Shown here piece by piece: positions 1 to 5,708 of a stretch of 5,709 bases of DNA. The stretch covers positions 1-5,709 of the forward strand of contig CABUCA010000095.1 of NCBI GenBank assembly GCA_902489965.1. Direction: 5' to 3'. The notes below the pieces were generated by a model. That model searched no databases. It saw only the letters and a program-made list of their open reading frames with translations, and was not told the origin of the DNA. This DNA comes from an uncultured Collinsella sp. Lineage in GTDB: Bacteria > Actinomycetota > Coriobacteriia > Coriobacteriales > Coriobacteriaceae. Both the position numbers and the translations under genes were made by a program. Within the stretch, counting starts at the first letter, position 1. The number at the start of each line of letters is the position of its first letter.

Positions 1-17
1 AGTGTCGACCCGCGCTG

Positions 18-65
18 TTGTCGTTGAGTGGTACCCCGTTTGCGGGGATACTGAAACCACGACAA
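18..65 (+). repeat. Nested inverted repeats upstream of the glucosidase gene
   Basis: The inner arms pair 31-38 (GTACCCCG) with 43-51 (CGGGG-A-TAC), giving 8 base pairs with one bulged A (48) around a TTTG loop. The outer arms, TTGTCGT (18-24) and ACGACAA (59-65), are a perfect 7-bp match enclosing the inner hairpin. GTGG (28-31) could also pair with CCAC (57-60), which competes with both. The structure overlaps the candidate promoter, so it may be a DNA operator. If transcription starts further upstream it could be an RNA hairpin in the leader. There is no T-run after it, so a simple terminator is unlikely. Confidence 0.5.
24..52 (+). promoter_or_regulatory. Candidate sigma70-type promoter of the glucosidase gene
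   Basis: A -35-like TTGAGT (24-29; first four bases match TTGACA) is separated by exactly 17 bases from a -10-like GATACT (47-52; four of six match TATAAT, and the first T is missing). Transcription would begin near 58-60 and leave a leader of about 30 bases carrying the ribosome site at 75-81. The spacer is occupied almost entirely by an inverted repeat (31-51), as expected if a repressor or activator binds there. Sugar-utilisation genes are commonly controlled this way, but the regulator cannot be named from the site. The gene may instead be distal in an operon that begins before the window. Confidence 0.35.
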
Positions 66-74
66 GCGGCATAT

Positions 75-81
75 GAAAGGA
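75..81 (+). promoter_or_regulatory. Ribosome binding site of the glucosidase gene
   Basis: GAAAGGA lies 7 bases before the ATG at 89. This fixes that ATG as the start and agrees with the family N-terminus, which begins a few residues before the FLWGGATAA strand. Confidence 0.75.
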
Positions 82-88
82 TTGATGC

Positions 89-1519
89 ATGGCTTTCCGT
101 AACGACTTCCTGTGGGGCGGCGCGACGGCTGCCAACCAGTGCGAGGGCGCCTACAACGTGGACGGCCGTGGCCTGGCCAACGTGGACGTGGCGCCGCACG
201 GCCCCGAGCGCTATGCGGTGGTCTCCGGCCAGCGCAAGATGCTCGACTTCGAGGATGGCTATTACTATCCCGCGCAGACCGGCATCGATTTCTACCACCA
301 TTACAAGGAGGACATCGCTCTCTTTGCCGAGATGGGCTTTAAGACCTTCCGTATGAGCCTGGCTTGGACCCGCATCTTCCCCAACGGCGACGAGACCGAG
401 CCCAACGAGGCTGGCCTGGCCTTCTACGAGGATGTGTTCCGCGAGTGCCAGGCGCACGGCATCGAGCCGCTCGTGACTATCACGCACTTCGACTGCCCGA
501 TTCATCTCATCAAGGAGTACGGCGGCTGGCGCAACCGCAAGCTCATCGACTTCTACAAGAATCTCGCGACCACGATCTTTACCCGCTACAAGGGCCTGGT
601 GAAGTACTGGCTCACCTTTAACGAGATCAATATGATCTTGCACCTGCCGTTTATGGGTGCCGGCCTGGTCTTTGAGGAGGGCGAGAACAAGGAGGCCGTC
701 GAGTACCTGGCCGCCCACAACGAGCTCGTCGCCAGCGCTTGGGCAACCAAGATTGCTCACGAGATCGACCCCGAGATCAAGATCGGCTGCATGCTCGCCG
801 CAGGTAGCTACTACCCCTACAGCTGCCGTCCGGGCGATGTACGCCAGGCGCAGCTCGATAACCAGGACAACTACTTCTTCGTCGACGTCCAGAGCCGCGG
901 CTACTATCCGGCCTATGCCGTCAAGAAGCTCGAGCGTCTAGGCATCGATGTGGGCATGACCGACGAGGACCGCGAGATCCTGGCCGCTAACACCGTCGAC
1001 TTCATCAGCTTTAGCTATTACAGCACCCGTTGCTCCGCCAGTGCCGATAACCCCGATGTCGAGCGCACCCAGGGCAACGCCTTTGCCGGTGCCAAGAATC
1101 CCTACCTGCAGGAGAGCCAGTGGGGCTGGGCCATCGATCCGCTGGGCTTCCGCATCACCCTTAACGACCTGTACGACCGTTATCAGAAGCCGCTGTTTGT
1201 GGTCGAGAACGGTCTGGGCGCCAAGGATGTTGTCGAGGAGGATGGCTCCATCAACGACGACTACCGTATCGACTATCTGCGCCAGCACATCGCCGCGATG
1301 CGCGACGCGGTGACCGAGGACGGCGTTGACCTGCTGGGCTACACCACCTGGGGCCCGATCGACCTGGTGTCTGCCGGCACGGGCGAGATGTCCAAGCGCT
1401 ACGGCTTTATCTACGTCGATCGCGACGATGCAGGCAACGGCACCCTCAAGCGCTCCAAGAAGAAGAGCTTCGACTGGTACAAGAAGGTTATTGCTTCTAA
1501 TGGTGAGGACCTTTCCTAA
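89..1519 (+). CDS. 6-phospho-beta-glucosidase, glycoside hydrolase family 1
   Basis: This cytoplasmic enzyme hydrolyses 6-phospho-beta-glucosides (phosphorylated cellobiose, arbutin or salicin type sugars) to glucose 6-phosphate and glucose or an aglycone, normally after PTS uptake. The 476 residues match full-length BglA/AscB-type GH1 enzymes (about 475-480). Visible signatures are the N-terminal FLWGGATAANQCEGA (residues 7-21), His133 in TITHFD, the acid/base Glu179 in TFNEIN, and the nucleophile Glu373 in VVENG. The phosphate-reading segment near the C-terminus contains Ser428, Lys436 and Tyr438 (SAGTGEMSKRYGF). That segment separates phospho-glycosidases from plain beta-glucosidases. The ending, DWYKKVIASNGEDL, closely resembles the enterobacterial AscB/BglA tail. 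There is no signal peptide or membrane segment, and no frameshift. The next gene is separated by a strong hairpin, so the two are not co-transcribed by design. The exact aglycone preference, and a bgl or asc symbol, cannot be settled from sequence alone. Confidence 0.95.
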   Translation: MAFRNDFLWGGATAANQCEGAYNVDGRGLANVDVAPHGPERYAVVSGQRKMLDFEDGYYYPAQTGIDFYHHYKEDIALFAEMGFKTFRMSLAWTRIFPNGDETEPNEAGLAFYEDVFRECQAHGIEPLVTITHFDCPIHLIKEYGGWRNRKLIDFYKNLATTIFTRYKGLVKYWLTFNEINMILHLPFMGAGLVFEEGENKEAVEYLAAHNELVASAWATKIAHEIDPEIKIGCMLAAGSYYPYSCRPGDVRQAQLDNQDNYFFVDVQSRGYYPAYAVKKLERLGIDVGMTDEDREILAANTVDFISFSYYSTRCSASADNPDVERTQGNAFAGAKNPYLQESQWGWAIDPLGFRITLNDLYDRYQKPLFVVENGLGAKDVVEEDGSINDDYRIDYLRQHIAAMRDAVTEDGVDLLGYTTWGPIDLVSAGTGEMSKRYGFIYVDRDDAGNGTLKRSKKKSFDWYKKVIASNGEDLS

Positions 1520-1555
1520 GGAAGCTGAGACACTCAACTTCATAGCCTCCTAACC

Positions 1556-1591
1556 AAGGCGCCCGGCGAGTATGTGCTCGCCGGGCGCCTT
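1556..1591 (+). terminator. Hairpin terminator after the glucosidase gene
   Basis: AAGGCGCCCGGCGAG (1556-1570) and CTCGCCGGGCGCCTT (1577-1591) form a perfect 15-bp stem with a six-base loop, TATGTG. It begins 37 bases after the glucosidase stop. The stem is very GC-rich and ends in AA/TT pairs as terminators do, but only TTGCCGTCTG follows. The T-tract is therefore poor, and pausing or Rho may contribute. On the minus strand there is no T-tract either. It separates the sugar gene from the signalling operon. Confidence 0.8.
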
Positions 1592-1643
1592 GCCGTCTGC
1601 GGATTTTGGGACATGCGGCCCGCTTTTTCGGCCCATCTGTCGG

Positions 1644-1658
1644 TACACTAAAGGGACT
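1644..1658 (+). promoter_or_regulatory. Candidate -10 element and very short leader of the signalling operon
   Basis: TACACT (1644-1649) matches the important TA-A-T positions of TATAAT and sits just 9 bases before the ATG at 1659. Transcription would begin about 1655-1658, giving a nearly leaderless message for that start. The purine run AAGGGA (1651-1656) is only 2 bases from the ATG, which is close for a Shine-Dalgarno site. No good -35 is seen 16-18 bases upstream (CGCTTT region). An imperfect dyad, ATG-C-GGCC (1613-1620) against GGCC-CAT (1630-1636), lies just upstream and could be a protein site. The whole gap 1520-1658 holds only this and the terminator. Confidence 0.4.
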
Positions 1659-3542
1659 ATGGGTACCCGCGAGCGACATATCGGCCACGCGGCCGCCCGG
1701 ACCGCGCCGGTTGCGGATCCCAGGGGTGGCAGGCTCTTCGCCATGCCGCGATTCCTTGTTGGCATAACACATCAGGTGTACCGTCACCGCGTCTTTGCTA
1801 TCGCCGGCGCCATCACCGCGCTGTTCCTCATGCTTTTGGCAGTCTTGCCGGCGCTGTTCGCCTTCGACCCCAAACTTTCTAACGCCGTGCCCGCCTATAG
1901 CGAGGTGTCCGAAGAGGTCGTGGATGCGCTCGTCCATTCGAGCTCTCTGCCGTTGCTTGTTGCCGCAATTGCATTTTCGATCTGGGGCGTATCGGTCTAT
2001 CTGCGCTGTTTGGACTATGTGTTGCGCCGCCGCCTTGTTGCCATCGCCACCATCTGCGCCCTGTGGATGATCGAAGTCATTCTCAAGTACAAGTCGTTCA
2101 CGCCGTTCTATGCCACCGTGCTGTGGTACCTGTACTACGTGCCCATGACGCTCATTCCACTGCTCTACCAGTTGTGTGGTCTGCGCCTTGCGGGCCTGGA
2201 GCAACACCGCCTGGGTCGCCGCTACTGCGCTGCGCTGTGGATTGTGGCCATCCTGCTTATCGGATTTGTGCTCACCAACGATTTTCACCAGCAGGTCTTC
2301 CGCTTTGACCGCACAAGCGACACCTGGAGCAACGACTACGCGTACGGCTGGGGTTATTTCGCCGTCCTCGTGTGGACGGCCTTTAACTTCGCGGCCTTTT
2401 TTATCCAGGTTGGCCGGTCCTCGTCCTTTCGCATCCAACGTTTCTCGGGCACGGCGGCGCTCGTGCTGCTGGGCGGCGCGTTCTTTGCCATCTCATATGC
2501 GTTGCGCGTGCCCTGGGCATGGAGGCTCAACTTTTCGCTCATCTATTGCGTCTTGTGCGTGGTGGCGATGGAAATCTGTCTCGATTGCGGTGCCATTCCG
2601 TCATATCACGACATCGCCGGCATCTTCGACACCTTGCCGCTCGACCTCAAAGTTCTAACGCGCGACCTGCAGGAGGTCTATGCCACGCCGGTGTCAAAGC
2701 CAATGCCGGCGGGCGTGTGCGAAGAGCTGCGAGCCCAGGAACACGGGCATGCCCATGCCTTTGCCGTGAAGTCCAATCCCGATGTGATGTACCGAGCCTT
2801 TCCACTGCTGGGCGGATCAGCCCTGCTTGCCCAAGACGTGTCGGATCTCAACGAGCTTAACCGTGAACTGGCACACCGTCGCATGGAGCTGCAGCGTCAA
2901 AACGAGCTGCTCGCCGCCGACTACGACCTTAAGACGCACCTGGCAGACCAAGAGGCCGAGACCTTGCTGGTCCAAGACGTGGACCAAGCGCTTGCCCGCG
3001 CGCTCAAAGGGATGTACGACCTGTTGAGCTCGCTGCCGCCATTGACCGACGAAGCGTCTTCGCGCGAGCGTTACCGCATGCTGCAGCGCGCCAAGATGCT
3101 CGTCGCCTATTGCAAGCGCAAGGGGTCGCTCACGTTGGCACAGCACGGGGAGAGCGGTTTTGATCGCGACCGCATTCAGCTCATTGCCAACGAGCTCGCA
3201 AGCGACCTGCGCACCATCGATATCGATTGCGCCTCGATTATCGCCATACGGCGCCCGTTGCACGCCAGTACGGTAAGCGCCCTGTACGACTGCGTGTATG
3301 ACTTTGCGTTTTTTGCCTACACCAGCGACCATCCGGCGCTTATGTATCACTTGGGCGACCATGACCGATGCAGTGTCGAGCTGCGCGCCACGCTTTTTTC
3401 CAACGATGATGAAGATCTTTCGCAGACGCCCGCTGCGCAAGAGCTCGAAAGCGCTCTGCAAGGGCGCAACGTGGCATACCGCCTTGAGGGCGAGCCCGGC
3501 CAGCTGCGCATGATCGTCTTGATGCCGAGGGCGGGTGAGTGA
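1659..3542 (+). CDS. 7TM-type membrane sensor with PAS-like region and degenerate histidine kinase core
   Basis: This is an inferred membrane signalling protein of 627 residues. About eight hydrophobic segments are visible (residues 45-69, 97-115, 126-143, 150-175, 190-206, 231-251, 264-282, 291-308). Arg-rich loops at 116-125, 176-189 and 252-261 put both ends in the cytoplasm. LTNDFHQQVF (205-214) sits at an outer loop, as in the N-terminal 7TM domains of histidine kinases. A PAS-like region (about 319-397, ending LLAQDVSDLNEL) and a coiled coil (397-440) follow. The C-terminal part aligns by eye with the neighbouring kinase. Its His322 falls on Asp442 here, Asn412 on Phe552, and NDG on NDD (582-584); no Gly-rich G2 box is seen, but the last strand (RMIVLMP) is kept. 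ATP use is therefore doubtful. The start at 1659 is chosen from the -10/ATG layout; ATG 1743, with AGG 9 bases upstream, would remove 28 polar residues and is nearly as good. The stop overlaps the next gene by 4 bases. Confidence 0.8.
   Translation: MGTRERHIGHAAARTAPVADPRGGRLFAMPRFLVGITHQVYRHRVFAIAGAITALFLMLLAVLPALFAFDPKLSNAVPAYSEVSEEVVDALVHSSSLPLLVAAIAFSIWGVSVYLRCLDYVLRRRLVAIATICALWMIEVILKYKSFTPFYATVLWYLYYVPMTLIPLLYQLCGLRLAGLEQHRLGRRYCAALWIVAILLIGFVLTNDFHQQVFRFDRTSDTWSNDYAYGWGYFAVLVWTAFNFAAFFIQVGRSSSFRIQRFSGTAALVLLGGAFFAISYALRVPWAWRLNFSLIYCVLCVVAMEICLDCGAIPSYHDIAGIFDTLPLDLKVLTRDLQEVYATPVSKPMPAGVCEELRAQEHGHAHAFAVKSNPDVMYRAFPLLGGSALLAQDVSDLNELNRELAHRRMELQRQNELLAADYDLKTHLADQEAETLLVQDVDQALARALKGMYDLLSSLPPLTDEASSRERYRMLQRAKMLVAYCKRKGSLTLAQHGESGFDRDRIQLIANELASDLRTIDIDCASIIAIRRPLHASTVSALYDCVYDFAFFAYTSDHPALMYHLGDHDRCSVELRATLFSNDDEDLSQTPAAQELESALQGRNVAYRLEGEPGQLRMIVLMPRAGE
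3527..3541 (+). promoter_or_regulatory. Ribosome site and GTG start of the histidine kinase
   Basis: GAGGG (3527-3531) lies 7 bases before GTG (3539-3541), whose GTGA overlaps the upstream TGA stop. An ATG at 3545 is two codons further in, but it sits 13 bases from the GAGGG, so GTG is preferred. The arrangement implies translational coupling of sensor and kinase. Confidence 0.6.
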
Positions 3543-5038
3543 CGATGCAGATTTCGCTCATTCTTCCCCAAATCGTTGCGCTCGATGTTGTCTTTGCCTT
3601 GGCTGCGTGTCTGCAGACGATCCACGTCCCGCTCATCGCATCGCGCCGCTCGTCCTATAACCGTAAGGTGATTTGTGCCTACGAGGCGAGCCTTGTGCTT
3701 CACCTAGTTATTTCGGCGCTCATCTTGTTCGCGTCGTCTGGCTCATATCTGGTGGCGCCGCTTGACGTTTGCGCCAGGGCAATGGGCGGAGCGTTGTGGC
3801 TCAATGCCGCGATCTTTGCCTGTGGCGTGGTGCTTATGGTGCACTATCGTCGCCCCGTCATGCTGGTCGAGCTGCTGCTTGTTGTCGCCGTTACACCGCC
3901 GGTGGTTTTTGCCATGGGCTCGGCGTGGACCGTTGTCCTTATCGCAGAGGGAGCGTTCTTCCTGTTCCGTTCCATCGCGGCGCTCTTGATGGACGTCCGT
4001 AACCGCCAGGAGGATATCACCATGTTCTCGACGATCGAGACCATCAACGTGATTCTCGTGGGCATCCTGTATCTGGACCCGAGGGGCCGTCCGCTGCTCA
4101 TGAACCGCTGCATGCGCAAAAACCTGGTGGAACTTCATATGCCCACCGATCTAGGTGACATGAGCGGCACATGGAACGACCTGCGCAAACTCAGCATGCA
4201 AATGCCCGAAAGCAGTAGGAACCGTGTGCGGATTAACTTGGATCGTTTTGGTGATGCTCGCGCGGTGATCGAGATTTCTCCCGCCGAGATTCGCCTATTT
4301 GTGCACGACGAGGTTATGGTTTCGGGCCGCCTCTTTGAGCGCATTATCGGACTGGACGTGACGGAATACGCACACGCCTACGACCGCTTGGCGCAAGCAA
4401 ACCACCTACTTGAGCTTGCGGGCCAAGAGCTCCAGTCCCAGATTGAAGAAGTTAAAGAGGTTGCCGACAATGCGGCCTATCTACGTATGCGCGCCCGCGT
4501 TCACGATGTGATTGGGCAGCGCCTGTCCATTCTCCATCGCTATTTGGAGGAGGGGCGCCTGGACGACGAGTCGCTCGAGCAGATTGACCCGTTGCTGCGC
4601 TCAATTGCCGCCGATTTGCGCAGCGGCGGTGCCAGCGAGCCTGCAGAGCAGCTGGGTGATATCGTCCATGCTTCTGGCCTGGTGAGTGTGCAGATCGATG
4701 TTGAGGGCGCGCTGCCTGAGGACGCGCGTGTCGCCGCAGCCTTTCTGCAGATTATCCGCGAGGCCTCGACCAATGCCACCAAGCATGCACAGGCCCATCA
4801 GGTCCATGTGCGCCTGCGGCAGGAGACGTCGGAAAACGGCGCTGTTGCGCGGATGGCCGTTTCTAACGACGGCGCGCCTGCACCCGTATCGTATCGCGAG
4901 GGAACGGGTATCCCAGGTATGAGGCATGTCGCACAGAATCTGGGCGGCAGCCTGGAAGTCCACACCGCCCCGCCCTTCACGCTTACGGTGTCCATCCCGC
5001 TTGCCTCCAACGCCACGGTCCAAAGGAGAAGTTCATGA
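3539..5038 (+). CDS. Membrane sensor histidine kinase, HisKA_3/NarL-partner type
   Basis: This protein autophosphorylates on His and passes the phosphate to the response regulator encoded directly downstream. It has 499 residues. Five hydrophobic segments (5-27, 48-72, 81-103, 106-126, 129-150) with basic loops at 34-43 and 103-106 suggest an outside N-terminus and a cytoplasmic C-terminus. A PAS-like domain follows (about 160-278), opening with ILYLDPRGRPLLMN and closing with GLDVTEY. A helical linker (about 280-315) leads to the H box RARVHDVIGQRLSIL, with His322 followed by Asp as in HisKA_3 kinases. The ATPase domain has the N box (Glu408, Asn412 in EASTNATKHA), G1 (Asp444 in SNDG) and G2 (GTGIPGM, 455-461), so catalysis looks intact. 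The membrane part is not a family I recognise, and the signal is unknown. It overlaps the gene before it by 4 bases (GTGA) and the gene after it by 4 (ATGA). Confidence 0.93.
   Translation: MTMQISLILPQIVALDVVFALAACLQTIHVPLIASRRSSYNRKVICAYEASLVLHLVISALILFASSGSYLVAPLDVCARAMGGALWLNAAIFACGVVLMVHYRRPVMLVELLLVVAVTPPVVFAMGSAWTVVLIAEGAFFLFRSIAALLMDVRNRQEDITMFSTIETINVILVGILYLDPRGRPLLMNRCMRKNLVELHMPTDLGDMSGTWNDLRKLSMQMPESSRNRVRINLDRFGDARAVIEISPAEIRLFVHDEVMVSGRLFERIIGLDVTEYAHAYDRLAQANHLLELAGQELQSQIEEVKEVADNAAYLRMRARVHDVIGQRLSILHRYLEEGRLDDESLEQIDPLLRSIAADLRSGGASEPAEQLGDIVHASGLVSVQIDVEGALPEDARVAAAFLQIIREASTNATKHAQAHQVHVRLRQETSENGAVARMAVSNDGAPAPVSYREGTGIPGMRHVAQNLGGSLEVHTAPPFTLTVSIPLASNATVQRRSS
5022..5028 (+). 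promoter_or_regulatory. Ribosome binding site of the response regulator
   Basis: AAAGGAG lies 6 bases before the ATG at 5035, inside the end of the kinase gene. It is the strongest Shine-Dalgarno match in the operon, which may favour more regulator than kinase. Confidence 0.8.
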
Positions 5039-5655
5039 TCCGCGTCCTTATAGTCGAAGACCAGGCCATCCTGCGCGAGAGCCTGGCGCGCTCCGTTGGC
5101 GACCAGCCCGATATGACCGTTGTTTCCGCCATTGCCGATGCTTCCGAGGCCTTGGGTGTCGCGCTCAAGGAGCGCCCGGACATGATACTGATGGACGTAT
5201 GCACCGAGCATGATTCCAACGGCATCGTGGCGGCGGCGCGCATTAAAGAACAACTGCCCGAGTGCCGCGTCATTATCATGACGGGTATGCCCGAAATCAC
5301 CTTTGTGGACCAGGCGCGCGAGGCGGGCGTCGACAGCTTTGTGTACAAGAACGTCGGTATCGACGAGCTGTTCGCCGTGATGCGCTCAACGCTGGCGGGC
5401 TATTGCACGTTTCCCAAGCCGCCCGAGAGCATTTTCTCGGGCACGGCGGCCCTCGACGATGTCGAGCTGTCGATCCTGCGCCTTGCCTGCGAGGGCAAAA
5501 GCCGTCGCGAGATCGCGGCCGAGCTGTTTATGAGCGAGGGCACCATCAAGCGTCGCATCTCGGAGATCCTGAGCAAGACCGGCTACGACAACATCATGCG
5601 TCTTGCCGTGCACGCGGTAACGGAGGGCAGCATCGTTCCCAATATGGAGCGCTAG
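5035..5655 (+). CDS. NarL/LuxR-family response regulator
   Basis: This is a two-component transcription factor of 206 residues, typical for the NarL family. The N-terminal receiver (about 1-118) has the acidic pair Glu8/Asp9, phosphoacceptor Asp54 (ILMDV), Thr83 (IIMTG) and Lys105 (FVYKN), so it should accept phosphate from the adjacent kinase. The loop after Asp54 reads VCTEHDSNG. It lacks the usual Met-Pro and is one residue longer to the Gly, a variant I associate with some NarL-type regulators in Gram-positives. A short linker leads to the LuxR-type helix-turn-helix (about 140-201), with GKSRREIAAELFMSEGTIKRRISEIL carried at 154-179; the Thr170-Ile-Lys-Arg segment is the likely recognition helix. 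The start is fixed by the ribosome site and the ATGA overlap. No target site is evident. Autoregulation at the region around 1613-1650 is possible but unshown. Confidence 0.95.
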   Translation: MIRVLIVEDQAILRESLARSVGDQPDMTVVSAIADASEALGVALKERPDMILMDVCTEHDSNGIVAAARIKEQLPECRVIIMTGMPEITFVDQAREAGVDSFVYKNVGIDELFAVMRSTLAGYCTFPKPPESIFSGTAALDDVELSILRLACEGKSRREIAAELFMSEGTIKRRISEILSKTGYDNIMRLAVHAVTEGSIVPNMER

Positions 5656-5660
5656 CGCTC
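5647..5660. repeat. Perfect 14-bp palindrome spanning two convergent stop codons
   Basis: GAGCGCTAGCGCTC equals its own reverse complement. On the plus strand it contains the last two codons and stop of the regulator (Glu-Arg-TAG), and on the minus strand it gives Glu-Arg-TAG for the facing reading frame. As RNA it could fold only as a 5-bp stem with a four-base loop, and no T-run follows on the plus strand (GTTACGCATC), so a terminator role is weak. Confidence 0.7.
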
Positions 5661-5708
5661 GTTACGCATCGGCATAAAAACGGCGGCAGCCTTGACGACC
5701 TGGTCAAC
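5652..5708 (-). CDS. Probable C-terminus of a convergent gene, partial
   Basis: The minus strand reads in frame from the window edge for 18 codons, VDQVVKAAAVFMPMRNER, then TAG at 5654-5652. The codons look like real coding sequence in this genome: G-starting codons are frequent and third positions are mostly C, G or T. There is no other gene between 5656 and the edge. The stop overlaps the regulator's stop within CTAG. The protein is not recognised from so short a tail and no function is offered. A chance open frame of this length is possible. Confidence 0.45.
   Translation of the reverse strand, partial: VDQVVKAAAVFMPMRNER

Noticed and set aside
30..58. LicT/BglG-type antiterminator RNA (RAT) in the glucosidase leader
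   Set aside because: Length and ends are suggestive, but the core does not fit the TTGTTACTG...GGCAAAACC pattern, and no overlapping terminator with a T-run follows. It is kept only as a structured repeat.
2..76. Open plus-strand frame from the window edge to TGA at 74-76, a possible tail of an upstream gene
   Set aside because: It crosses the inverted repeats and the promoter-like hexamers, and its 24 residues (with Cys, repeated Thr and Val) look non-coding. With no upstream sequence it cannot be supported.
938..1543. Minus-strand open frame of 201 codons opposite the glucosidase
   Set aside because: It lies opposite a gene with intact catalytic motifs and follows from the third-position GC bias. 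It has no recognisable domain or ribosome site.
1572..1658. Upstream extension of the sensor gene to an ATG at 1572
   Set aside because: That ATG lies in the loop of the terminator hairpin, has no ribosome site, and would be translated through the stem and the probable promoter.
1497..2438. Long minus-strand open frame of 313 codons
   Set aside because: It runs across the glucosidase end, the terminator and the first half of the sensor gene. Its product is low-complexity and rich in charged residues, as antisense frames in GC-rich DNA are, and the plus strand has clear membrane segments.
2817..3461. Minus-strand open frame of 214 codons opposite the sensor's kinase-like part
   Set aside because: It is antisense to conserved helical and ATPase-like segments and resembles no family. 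It is best explained as a codon-bias shadow.
5647..5680. Terminator of the signalling operon
   Set aside because: The palindrome gives at most a 5-bp stem and is followed by GTTACGCATCGGC rather than T residues. The A-run at 5676-5680 is too distant for the minus strand, where it would precede the stem inside the facing frame.
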